NCBI GenBank assembly: GCA_008330645.1
Contig: VLTN01000023.1
Location: forward strand, 62,001-126,000
Reading direction: 5' to 3'
From: Cafeteria roenbergensis
Lineage: Eukaryota; Sar; Bigyra; Bicosoecida; Cafeteriaceae
Length of the DNA stretch: 64,000 bases
The notes beneath the pieces were generated by a model. That model ran no database searches. It was not told where the DNA came from and saw only the letters and a program-made list of their open reading frames with translations. Within the stretch, counting starts at the first letter, position 1, and every line of letters starts with the position of its first letter. Shown piece by piece: positions 21,401-29,725 of this stretch. The translations under genes were made by a program, and so were the position numbers.

Positions 21401-21965
21401 TGAGCAACTGTGACATGCTTCGGGACCGCGGCGTCGCCGGCAACGCACTAGGCTCAAGAGCCGCAGGCGGCACCCCTCCCGAACGGGACTCAGAGGCCGG
21501 GAGCTTGGGCGATGACGGGTGCTGAGAGAAGAAGGGCATTTGGTGCGCGTGGCTCACCTGCTTGGACCGCCGCCCGGCGCTCGGGCGCGCTGAGCTGGCT
21601 GTTGCATTTGCGGCCCTGGCCGGTGCTGGATGCGGTCTCGGCGCGTCCGCCGCGGCGGCAGGTGTCGGCCTCCTCGGCGACGACGCACGCGCGCGGCGCT
21701 TCGCGAGCCTCTGCCGCAGCAATTGGTCCATCTTCGTGTCTGGAGGCAGGCGAGCAGGCGAGCCCGTGTTTGATCGCCGCGGGCTGGTCCAATCCGAGCG
21801 TTGCGGCTTGCGCGAGCCTGGCGGATAGGCAAAGGCCTTGGCCACGGGCATGGCAAGGCGCTCCAGCCTTGGTGAGACTGCGCGCGAAACCGGTGTCCGC
21901 ACCCCCCCAGACGGTGGGCGTCCGGCCTGGGGTTTGCTGCGCGACGCGGCCGTCGTCCCTCTCAT
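18483..21965 (-). CDS. Long Ser/Pro/Ala-rich, probably disordered protein
   Basis: Single exon from an ATG at 21965 (MRGTTAASRSK...), about 1,160 aa. The frame stays open further upstream to about 22325, but that stretch has no ATG and would run into the divergent promoter. The protein is dominated by Ser, Pro, Ala, Gly and Arg, consistent with disorder. Short segments look conserved or structured: KMDQLLRQRLAKRRARAS, PKSVHFADDDDQ, SGEEIAAAVRRALEQG, TVMTLEQLAAMEADV and EAGRRRALDLLRAANAAAVA. I see no catalytic or transmembrane motif and no known domain. SP and RSxS motifs are abundant, so phosphorylation is plausible. It could be a scaffold or cytoskeleton-associated protein, but nothing in the sequence decides this. 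It is convergent with the large Ala-rich gene (184 bp) and divergent from the methyltransferase gene. Confidence 0.7.
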   Translation of the reverse strand: MRGTTAASRSKPQAGRPPSGGVRTPVSRAVSPRLERLAMPVAKAFAYPPGSRKPQRSDWTSPRRSNTGSPARLPPDTKMDQLLRQRLAKRRARASSPRRPTPAAAADAPRPHPAPARAANATASSARPSAGRRSKQVSHAHQMPFFSQHPSSPKLPASESRSGGVPPAALEPSALPATPRSRSMSQLLKTAWSSSKTPAGSSQAGRRRSDHVPGGGDGSAHAPPPVATSAAVPGAPPALPQSTAASVIDSYNTSGTGSRPPASRHRGPAAATPGHGRAMASAAHASDHAASGTPAGPDGDLAFLSGSLVLAPPQRATSIAEATERALAAAQLRSGPKTSPFRPAQGPHCAPSPGSVPPRSGHGHPGQRGAEDPAEDRAPASVDPATDHADAAGESAGKARPSPQRTTASARHQAGPYGKGERAPQRGSAPGRARRRGDGSAAWSPGRGRRRHTPPGSAPPLASASPSASAAAAAALAYPWEQGLSRVRPSLRHLVPGEGALGAPSPAERADMEASGGLRVITGSTVPSPGRSALGSPPSTPKSVHFADDDDQAGSEGTRPTAGLDDFDVDAGVGSGGSPRHPLSERATRARESAALPQRTEPAARGEAGDSTPPSPSGPSADGVRGLKGGGGRGGRRRDGRSSPARPLSGEEIAAAVRRALEQGRSKSAGRAGSRRHAGGPSRARASLGWMAAALESAGARRASSSQRAGAPARGRAMHPPRRDRGGGEALHAHAAAHHPGSNGERTGAGGGRSGAEYPRTVMTLEQLAAMEADVGDDGDGVEQLEKERRKAPASPQSSGRRSCHPSELTEAILRGDPSPSLVEVDTWPGSGRRQGAASRDDLESELTGAAEAAMRALSSSARSESRGMREAAGASQSGSGSRWGGDMSLLAQSQGEGGMWRLPDRMPDSSWGSERSSAPSDGRAANGTGRPRHGDRAREARVGMAAARHALGCPDVDSSGFVLPAHTSAPSTPGSGSESGSSSPGETGSSSSTEAPGSRASSDARRLSGVAGPGESPLSEAGRRRALDLLRAANAAAVASLRPPSLQRQRAPPQLVGLDATAPRPPPPPPPSPFSARQAAAAAAQGGGRPGQGGVSPLANSLGADSGPGSLSDEDSLDGSRDHESELRHASPQSARAHLPAAHARLAEDAAEQALVSWD

Positions 21966-22371
21966 GGCGGCTGGCCGGCGCGTGCTCCTCCCGCCTCGCG
22001 AGCCGACGGCGAAAAGCTGCACCCGGACACGCAGAGGCCTGCGGCCCGCGGTGCCGCCACGGGGGCGCGAGTGCCTCGAGAGCGGCGCGGACTCGGGCGC
22101 GCTGACTGGCAGCGGCGCTTGCAACTGCCACAACGCGCTTGTCTCGCCTGGCAGAGCCGGTCCCGGAGCAGAAACGCGGAGTTGCGACGGCGCGGTCCAC
22201 TCCTCGCGCCCAACCCGGCGCGCGGGCCGCCGCCTCCGTCGCCCTCGGCGAGCTCCGCCAAGCAGGTCGCAGGCCTCCCACCGGGGCCGCGCCAGCCGCG
22301 CGTCGACGCAAGCCGGAGCGCACACGATCGCGCTGTTGCTGGCTCAGCTGCGCAGGCGTTGAGCGGCCCTG
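21966..22371. other. Divergent intergenic region
   Basis: This is 406 bp between the Ser-rich protein gene (-) and the methyltransferase gene (+). I recognise nothing beyond a likely shared promoter region. Confidence 0.4.
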
Positions 22372-23423
22372 ATGCGCGTGTTCGCGCGCAACATAGCCCG
22401 CGTGGCCGCCGCCGGCGCTGCTGCTGCGCTGACATCGAGCAGCCACTGCACTGGAGGCGGGCCGGCCGCGGGCCGCCGCATATCTGCGAGCGAAGTCGTG
22501 GCTGGTCCGATGCCGCCCCGCTCGAACGCTGCGGCGTCCGGCGGCACGAGCAGCACTCTCCCCGCTATCGACCTCCCTGACGATATGGGCGTTTGCGCGT
22601 GCGGAGAGGCGTCGCGCCGGGCCTTCGACAACTCTGCTCCAGAGTACGACAGCCTGGTCGGCCAAGAGGAGCTGTTCATGGGCCTGCGCCTCCTCCGCTG
22701 GTGGCTGCTCGGCAAGTCGGAGGGCCGTGTGTTGGAGGTGGCCTGCGGCACGGCCCGGAACATCGACTACTTCCGAGCAGCTCCAGATGGCGCCACGGAG
22801 CCAAGCCAGGGCGTCACTTCGCTCACCCTCGTTGACGCGAGCCAGGGCATGCTTGACGAGGCTCGCCGCAAGGCCCGGGAGCGCTCCACTTCCCGCGGCG
22901 CCCTGGCGGAGGTCCGGGTGGTCAAGGCGTCGGCGGAGGCCCTCCCGCTGGATGATGGCGAGTTTGACACCGTGGCGGACACGTTCGGGCTGTGCTCGAT
23001 GGATGACCCCGTCGGTGCGCTGCTGGAAATGCAGCGCGTGTGCAAGCCGGGAGGCAAGGTGAGCCGAGAGCAAGCGAGCTCAGGCACCCAGCGTGATGCT
23101 GAGGCTCGCCAGCCGGCAGAGGCGCTGCTGCGAAAGTTCCCCGCGCCCGCGTCCCCCGACCTGAGGCCGGCTCGCAGATTTTGCTTCTTGAGCACGGCAT
23201 CGGAACGTGGGAGTTTATCAATGGCCTGTTGGAGCGATCGGCCCCGAAGCACTTTGCAAAGTGGGGCTGTTGGTACAACCGTGACGTGGATGCCATCGTC
23301 AAGGCGTCCGGACTCAGAGTGGTGTCGCGGTCAAGATGGCACTTTGGAACCACCTACGTCTACGAGTGCGAGCCTGCCAGCAAGGCAGAGCTGGATGCCA
23401 TCAGGTCCCGCCGCGGCGGCTGA
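22372..23423 (+). CDS. Class I methyltransferase, OMS1/METTL7-like, probably mitochondrial
   Basis: There are two exons, 22372-23058 and 23178-23423, giving 310 aa. The intron is GTGAGC...CTCGCAG, phase 0. The N-terminus (MRVFARNIARVAAAGAAAAL) is basic, Ala-rich and free of acidic residues, like a mitochondrial presequence. Then comes the family block EYDSLVGQEELFMGLRLLRW, motif I VLEVACGTARNIDYF (~120-134), the acidic VDAS after strand 2, and ALPLDDGEFDTVADTFGLCS near motif II/IV, followed by the post-methylation strand in exon 2 (ILLLEHGIGTWEFINGLLE). The 'LLRWWLLGK.EG.VLEVACGT' arrangement recalls yeast OMS1 and METTL7 proteins rather than UbiE. The substrate is not known from the sequence. 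Confidence 0.85.
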
Positions 23424-23591
23424 GCCCCAGCTGCAGGCACGCGCGCCGCTTGTGTTTGAAAGCAGGCCGTGAGTGGCCGGAACTCGCGGTGAGAAGAAAG
23501 CCATCAGTTGGAAGCTCGCGACACACTCGGAAGACCCACGCGAGCGTTTCGGCTCGGTTTCATCGGAGCCCTGTGAACACCGCGCCTCCGC

Positions 23592-26368
23592 TCACGCCTC
23601 GGAGCGCTGCTGCTTGGCGGCGCGCTCTCGCGCTTGTCGCTCCAGGTCGACCTGGTGCTTCAGCTTGGACCGGTCCACCGCGTCCTCTGCGTCGTCAGCC
23701 GGATTGGCAAAGAACTCTTCGTCCACTGGCTGCCCAGTTTGCGACACTGCGGCCGCCAAGAACCTTGCAACCTCGAGCGGTTTTGGCCCCTTTCGCCTCG
23801 AAGTGTCTCTGCCGTCGGAGCCGGCGCCCCGCCCCGCCGCGGCAGAGGCAGGCCGCGCTGCGGCGCCGGTCTTGCCAGGGCTCGAGGCAGGGCGATGTGA
23901 TGAGCCGGCTGAAGCTGCCCTGGGCGACGTCGCGGCGGCAGCGGCCAGCTCCTCTGCCTCGCGCAGCGCCGCCCGCGACTCTCGCTGGGCCTTGCAGTGC
24001 GACGAGGTGAACTGCTGCGCTGCGGTTCGGAAGTCTTTCGAGCTCAACTCCCGCTTTCCCAAGTGATCCTTCCCGCGTGGCAGGATCCGAACGCCCATCT
24101 CGTTCGTGGTGACCACTGATTCGATCGTCGCCTCAAACTGCTTGCTGCGCTGCAGGTGCACAGACGACGCGGGGCTGCTGTGGTCCTCGCTGTCTGCGGC
24201 TGGGTTGTCCGCGCCGCTGAGAGCCTGGGCTCGGTCAATTTCCTCTCGCACAAACATCAGCCTGTCGATGGTCACGTGGAGCTGTGTGCAGGTAGCCTTG
24301 GTCCACGGTGACGTGTCTGGCACGGGCTTTTCCGAGGCAGACGTCGTTTCGAGCGTCAAGTGGCGCAGTCGGGAGAAGATGGCATCGAGCGACTGGCTCA
24401 GGAAGCCTTTGAGCTTCTGAAGGCGGTCCAGCTCCATCCTCTGGCTGACGATGGCGCGCTTCAGCGTCACGCCTTCCTCGGAGAGCTCGTCCCGCTCCTG
24501 CCGCGAGAAGCCGAACTCTTCGATTGGGTCCACGGCCGTGGGCTCCAGCGCCCGCTTCAACTCGCTGCGGGCATGCGTGAGGTGGCTGATGCGGCGCGAG
24601 AGGTCGGCGATCTGCCGGTCCGCGTCGGCCACCTCTTCCTGGACCACGTGAAACCTGTGGATGACTTGCTTCGGGTTGGGAGGCCGGTACTGCAGCGTGC
24701 GGGGGTTGTCCGACAGCTCTCTGGCCACAGACTCGGCAGCTTCCTCCACGCCGTCGAGCGCATCCGTTGCGCCTGCCGCAACCCTGACTCGGTTGTACTC
24801 CTCCTCGAATGCGTCTGCCTTCATAACGGCAAACCTGAGCCGCTGGGCTGCCAGTCGGGCTTCTGCCTTGAGTTTGCCAGCCCGACGCTTGAGCTCCTCC
24901 TCCTCCTGAGCAGTCAGGTCGCCCTCCACCCGCGCCATGAGCGACTCTTCCTCCCGCATTCGCTTCTCTCGATCGCCGCGCCGCATTCGGCGAAGGGCGA
25001 CCTCCTGCCCACGAGCTTCCAGCTTTTCGTCCAGCTCGCGCTTCATTTTGCGGTGTTGCTCCGAAATGGCCCGAAGGTTGGACTCCTCGGTTTCGCGAGC
25101 CAGGGTTGCCTGCCGGAGCAGTCGCTTCTGGAGCTTGAGCTCCGTCTTTTGGACTCGGAGAGCCTCGTCCAACAGGCGAAGGTTCTTGGTGTGGCCAACT
25201 TTGTCGTCCCGGAGGCGCTTGATCATGTGCTGCAGGGTGAGCTGGTAGATCATCTGCGCGTCGAGGCTTTCCGTCATGCCCTCGAGAGCCTCCGATGCCT
25301 GCTTCAGCTGCTGCATTCCCTTCTTCCGCTGGTCTGCGACGTTGTTCTCGTGCCGAGCAGCCTGCAAGTCTGTTCGGGCCTGCTCCAGTTGCAGCACAGC
25401 CTTGTCGAGCTCTTCCCGCAAGGCGGAGCTCTCGCCACGCTTGGCGATGATGTCCTTTCGGATACGCTCCATCTCGCGCTGGCCAGCCTCCCGCGGGTCG
25501 TACGAATCCAGCGACTCGGTCGGGGCGGTTGACGGTCGTTCAGTCCCGGCAGCGTCTGTGCTGGACGAGGCGGGCGCAGTTGCCGACAATGGCATTGCTC
25601 CCTTGACGGCCATCAGGGAAGCCTTCGCGGAGGGCTTTTTCGGGGTGCTAGGGGCAGAAGCTTCCTCCAGAGCTGCGATCGCTGACTCCACAACTCTCGA
25701 GCTGCGTGTTGACAGGTCCACAGTGGTGTGACCAATGCTTGGCAGCTCTGCGATGGCATCAGCGGTGAGCGCGGGGAGGCATTGCGATTGAATTCTTCCG
25801 TCTGCGAAGTCGGCTGAGCCCGCAAGGCGCACGACAGCTCGAAACAACGCCCTGTCGAATCTGCTGCACGCAAGGCGTGGCACCAGAATGGCCCAGCACT
25901 CACTGCTCGAGTCCTGACGGTACTCGTACGCCGCCGTCTTCTTCTGCCTCCGCTTCAGCGCCTGCAAGCGGAACGACAGAGTCGCACTCCACGCCCAAGG
26001 GAAGAGTGGTGTGAAGGCCGCTTGGCGCTCATTCGCGGGCTGCTTGCTGTCCGCATGCCGCCGTCAAGCGGCCAGGGGCGGTGATGCAGACCCGCCTTCG
26101 CAGAAACTCACCGCTGCCTCGGCCTGGATGGAAGCGAATAGGTCCTCTCTCTGCAAAGGGACGCACAACCAACGGCCGAAAGGGCAGGCGACTTGCTGAG
26201 CCTGCGCGGGGCACGCCGAACCAGCGGCCTTCGGAGACACGCCCGCGTCCCGGTTCCGGCGCACGCTCCGCGCGATGGCCGGGTTTCATCGCCCATGCGC
26301 ACCATCGTCCTCCGGAGCTCCGTCCCACCACCGGACGGCAGCATCCCTGCTGCCAGGCGGTCCGCCAT
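23592..26368 (-). CDS. Long coiled-coil protein, possibly ciliary
   Basis: The main exon is 23592-25961 (789 codons plus stop). A 39-nt exon 26112-26150 (REDLFASIQAEAA) joins it in phase 0 through GTGAGT...GCTTGCAG. The first exon is not certain; one candidate starts at 26368 (MADRLAAGMLPS...) and could splice after ATG at a GTGCGC. A globular-looking start (KKTAAYEYRQDSSSECWAIL, then RFDRALFRAVVRLAG) is followed by coiled coil over most of ~150-560 (e.g. EELDKAVLQLEQARTDLQAA, then KMKRELDEKLEARGQEVALR). The C-terminal part is Ser/Ala-rich. Overall build recalls coiled-coil proteins of the axoneme such as outer-arm docking factors (CCDC151/CCDC114 type), but I cannot name the orthologue. Confidence 0.8.
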
Positions 26369-26934
26369 AGCGGCGCTGGTGCTCGCAGATGGCAAGCGCG
26401 TTGGCTCGCAACCGACCCCGATGCCGTGCCAACGGGTGGCCTCGAACTTGTTTGTGCGCCTGCCAATAGTGCCCGGGCTCTGCAAGCTGGCGTGAAATTT
26501 GGTGCTTGCAGTTGCAGGACAACGATCCCAGTTGCTGGGGCGCCGAGACCGCCCAACGGCCGCAGCTGCTTGCTCACGTTGCCTCAGCGGCATGCGCAGC
26601 CGCAGGGCACCGACAATCACGCTGGCCTGCCAAGGCTAGGCACAGCCCGGGCCCCCAAGCTCTCTTGAACTCGTCGCGCCGAGTCGCCAGGCGGCGCTCG
26701 GCTCGGTCGCCACTCCCCACTCCCCCCCCAACACCCCCAATCAGAGTGGAGGAAGTCCACCCCCCTGTGCTGAAGGTGTCCCGATGCGGCGCTGGGGAGC
26801 GTCGGCTTGCCAGCAGACTGCACCACAGCTGCAGAGCTCCCCAGGTGGGCGTCAATCGCCGTCGGCAACAGCTCCATAGGGTGCCACACGCTCCGGAACC
26901 CGGGCGCCTTGGTGGCGAGCCAGATGCGCCTGTA
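26369..26934. other. Divergent intergenic region
   Basis: This is 566 bp between the coiled-coil gene (-) and the TMTC-like gene (+). The + frame of the latter is open across part of it (from about 26506) but carries no family signature before the ATG at 26935. Nothing else is recognised. Confidence 0.4.
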
Positions 26935-29412
26935 ATGTGGCAGGTGGCGCTTCTCGTTGCGACTTCGCTGCTGGTGCACTCTCCCATGAGGGCCTGGGAC
27001 AACCACAGTCCAGTGCTTGACGACGCAGCGGTGGCCGGCCGCGGCCATTTGGACCCCGCCCTGGACTTTTGGGGGCAGCGCCTGTGCTCCCCGACTTCCC
27101 ATGGCTCGTGGCGGCCCTTGGTCTCGGCCTTGGTTCTTGCGCAAGCCAGCACGGCCAACGCTTGCGGCATTGCGCCGCTTGCGCTGCACAGGGCAGCGAC
27201 TGCAGCTCTGGTCACTGCGCTCGTGGCCTCAGTGGTGCTCGTGGCTCGCAACGGCGCTGGAGTGAGGGTCCTGGCTGGCGGGCTCGCAGCAGCCTGGCTG
27301 CTGTCGCACCCAGCGGCAGCCGAGAGTGTTGGCCTTGTGGTCGGGCAAGCTGACCTCGTCGGCGGAGCGGCTGCCGCCCTATCTGTCTGGGTTGCTGTGC
27401 GATCTTCGCGTTTTCAAGCGTGGAGGGCCGCGGCGGGCGCGGTTGCGGTCACGGCGCTGGCCCTCGTGTCCAAGGAATCTGTGGCGCTTGTGCCAGCTGC
27501 GGCGGCGGTCGGCGCGGAGGCGGCTTCGCTGGGCCGCGCGTTCCTCTCAGGACCGACGAAACGACAGCGTGGTCTGCTGGCAGCGGCTCGTGTTCTTGTA
27601 GTCGTGGGGGCGTGCGGCTTGCTGCTGGCCGTCCGCGCGGTCGGACGCCGCGCCTGGTGCGGCTGGTCCGCAAGCGTGGCAGTGTTCTGGCCGCCATCGG
27701 TCAACGACGTCTGGCTGCGACCGAGGCTTGCCACCCGGTGGCTATCGCTGCTGGAGCGCGCGGCGCACCACCTGTCCTTGCTTCCGGGCCCGGCGCTCTT
27801 CGTGGCCCGGGTGCCGCTGGCAGACGCTGCCAGGCTGCAGTACAGTGAGGTCACCAAGCTGTCCCGAAGCCCCGACTGGGCCGTGGGGAGCTTCCCGCTC
27901 GTGACGGAGGAGGAGCTCGCCGCCTGGTCGCCCCGTGTCGCCGAAGCGGCCGTGGTGCTGTGCGTGGCCGGCCTCGCGGTGCTTCTGGCAGGGGCGCTCG
28001 CGTGCACAGACGCGCGGCCGAGGCGAGGTCGGGCTCTGGCTGCCGGGCTGTGTGGGGGCGTCGCCGCCCTGCTGCCGGCGACCGGAGCTGCGCTGCCTGT
28101 GGGCTTGGTGGTCGCCGACCGTGTGGCCCTGGTTCCAGTTGTGGGCCTGTCGATTGTCGTTGCTTGCCTCGCGGATCGAGTGCTCGACGTGTGGACACGT
28201 TCCCGTTGTGTCCCAAGTTGTGGGAGGCATTGGATGGCACTGGCCGCCGTTGGTATTGCCTCGGCATGGCTGGCCCATGCCGCGGCCGAGCAGCAAGCAG
28301 CCTTACAGGGCTACTCTTCGTGGAAGGAGGCAGCCAGCCGGGCGGCTGTTGCCGCGCCGTTCTCCGGGCGGCCGTGGCTCAACCTCGGGGTGGGGCAAGA
28401 TGCGGCTGGCCACGTGTGGCCGCAGGCCGATGCGCAACTCCATATGCTGCTGGGGGACGCGATGGCTGCGGCGGATCGAGTCACGGCGCAGCGCGCCGCG
28501 GCGTGCGCGTCAGCGGCGCTTCCTGGGGAGCTTTTCGGTTCTCCGAGCCAGGTGTGTCGTTGCGCCAGGCGGCTAGCACAGTCGCATGCGAACCCTTCGA
28601 TAGAACGCGCAGCCGCAGAGGCACTCGCAGCCGCCGGAGCCCGCGTCGTGCAGCTCAGGTCGGCTGCAGCATCCGAGTTTGGGCTTCCCTCTCTCCAAGG
28701 CGTGCCGTGGCCCTGCGCGAGCGGGGTGGCCCCAGCGCGCGCGACAACGCGAATGCCTCTGAGTGCAGCCGAGTTGATGCTGTGCGCGGCAGCGGCGCAG
28801 CCCTGCGACGCCACGCCGCTCGTTGCCGCTGGCGTCTGGCTGATGCGGGACGCGCCGCTCCTGTCCAGCCAGGCAGGCAGGCTCGCGCCTTCCCGCTTGC
28901 GAGCTGCGGCCTTGGGCTCCCGGTTGGTCCGCGCGGGCTTGAAGCTGGCCAACGCCAGGTTCCGCTCGCACCCGGACCTCTTGCTGCGGGACCCGGGCCG
29001 ACCGGCTGCCATCGCCACGGCCGCCTACTCTCTCGCCGCGCTCAGGCACGCGCCAGCAGTGGCCCGATTCGCTGGCTCACCAGCGGAGTCCAGCAACCCC
29101 CAAAGCAGCCTGCTGGCTCACATGGTGGCGGCACACAGCCTGTACGGATTCGCCTTCGACCTGCTGGCTGCTGCTGGAGAGACGGGGCAGCTTGCGGAGC
29201 TGGCTGCCGCATCGTCAGGATCCGCCGTGAACCAGTCGGTCGTGCTGGCCTCTCCTCCGGCTGACGCGGCGCAAGCGGCCACTGCGGCGGTTGCACACGG
29301 CCAAGGCCGCATGCTGCAGTGCAAACTGGCAGCCATGCGGTGCGCAGGCGGCAGCAGCGCGGCTGCCCGTGTGTGCCGAAGTCTGCTGACGCTGTGCTCC
29401 GCCCAAGCCTGA
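26935..29412 (+). CDS. TMTC-like multi-pass membrane protein (putative protein O-mannosyltransferase)
   Basis: Single exon, 825 aa from the ATG at 26935. Family marks in order: a first hydrophobic segment followed by DNHSPVLDDAAVAGRGHLD (the family's luminal acidic 'Y-DD-..I..N.D' loop), FWGQRLCSPTSHGSWRPLVS (compare 'FWG..I...SHKSWRPL'), AWLLSHPAAAESVGLVVGQA (compare 'HP.H.EAVA..VGRA') and ALVSKESVALVP (compare 'KE.G'). These four motifs together point to TMTC/DUF1736 proteins, ER membrane enzymes that transfer mannose to cadherin-like domains in animals. About nine to ten hydrophobic helices fill residues 1-470. Family members end in TPR arrays; here the last ~350 residues are Ala-rich helical sequence without clear TPR consensus, so the repeats are diverged or absent. 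Acidic residues of the luminal loop are retained. Confidence 0.78.
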   Translation: MWQVALLVATSLLVHSPMRAWDNHSPVLDDAAVAGRGHLDPALDFWGQRLCSPTSHGSWRPLVSALVLAQASTANACGIAPLALHRAATAALVTALVASVVLVARNGAGVRVLAGGLAAAWLLSHPAAAESVGLVVGQADLVGGAAAALSVWVAVRSSRFQAWRAAAGAVAVTALALVSKESVALVPAAAAVGAEAASLGRAFLSGPTKRQRGLLAAARVLVVVGACGLLLAVRAVGRRAWCGWSASVAVFWPPSVNDVWLRPRLATRWLSLLERAAHHLSLLPGPALFVARVPLADAARLQYSEVTKLSRSPDWAVGSFPLVTEEELAAWSPRVAEAAVVLCVAGLAVLLAGALACTDARPRRGRALAAGLCGGVAALLPATGAALPVGLVVADRVALVPVVGLSIVVACLADRVLDVWTRSRCVPSCGRHWMALAAVGIASAWLAHAAAEQQAALQGYSSWKEAASRAAVAAPFSGRPWLNLGVGQDAAGHVWPQADAQLHMLLGDAMAAADRVTAQRAAACASAALPGELFGSPSQVCRCARRLAQSHANPSIERAAAEALAAAGARVVQLRSAAASEFGLPSLQGVPWPCASGVAPARATTRMPLSAAELMLCAAAAQPCDATPLVAAGVWLMRDAPLLSSQAGRLAPSRLRAAALGSRLVRAGLKLANARFRSHPDLLLRDPGRPAAIATAAYSLAALRHAPAVARFAGSPAESSNPQSSLLAHMVAAHSLYGFAFDLLAAAGETGQLAELAAASSGSAVNQSVVLASPPADAAQAATAAVAHGQGRMLQCKLAAMRCAGGSSAAARVCRSLLTLCSAQA

Positions 29413-29725
29413 CGCGTTCGCGACCGGCAAAGCTTGGCAGCAGGCCCCGATCGCAGCACGATGCGTGGGAGAGCGAGTGCGCCTCCGCTGTAGAGGGAAT
29501 GGGCTGGCCCATGCGGTGCTTTCACTTTGCAGAATTGTCAACATCACAGGCCAGCGAGTGCCCGCACTCTCATGCAACTCAACGCTGCCCCCGATCACAA
29601 CACACTGCTGCGCAACCAGGGGCGACGACGCCAGGGCCGGATCACCCCAGCCGCGCGGCCCTTGCAATGGGAGTCGCTCTCGGAAACCAAATCTCCAGAG
29701 GCGCCCCCCGACACGAGGCGCGTCC
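29413..29725. other. Convergent intergenic region
   Basis: This is 313 bp between TMTC-like (+) and 5-phosphatase (-) stop codons. No gene or repeat was seen. It is slightly less GC-rich than its surroundings, as expected for 3' UTRs. Confidence 0.45.
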
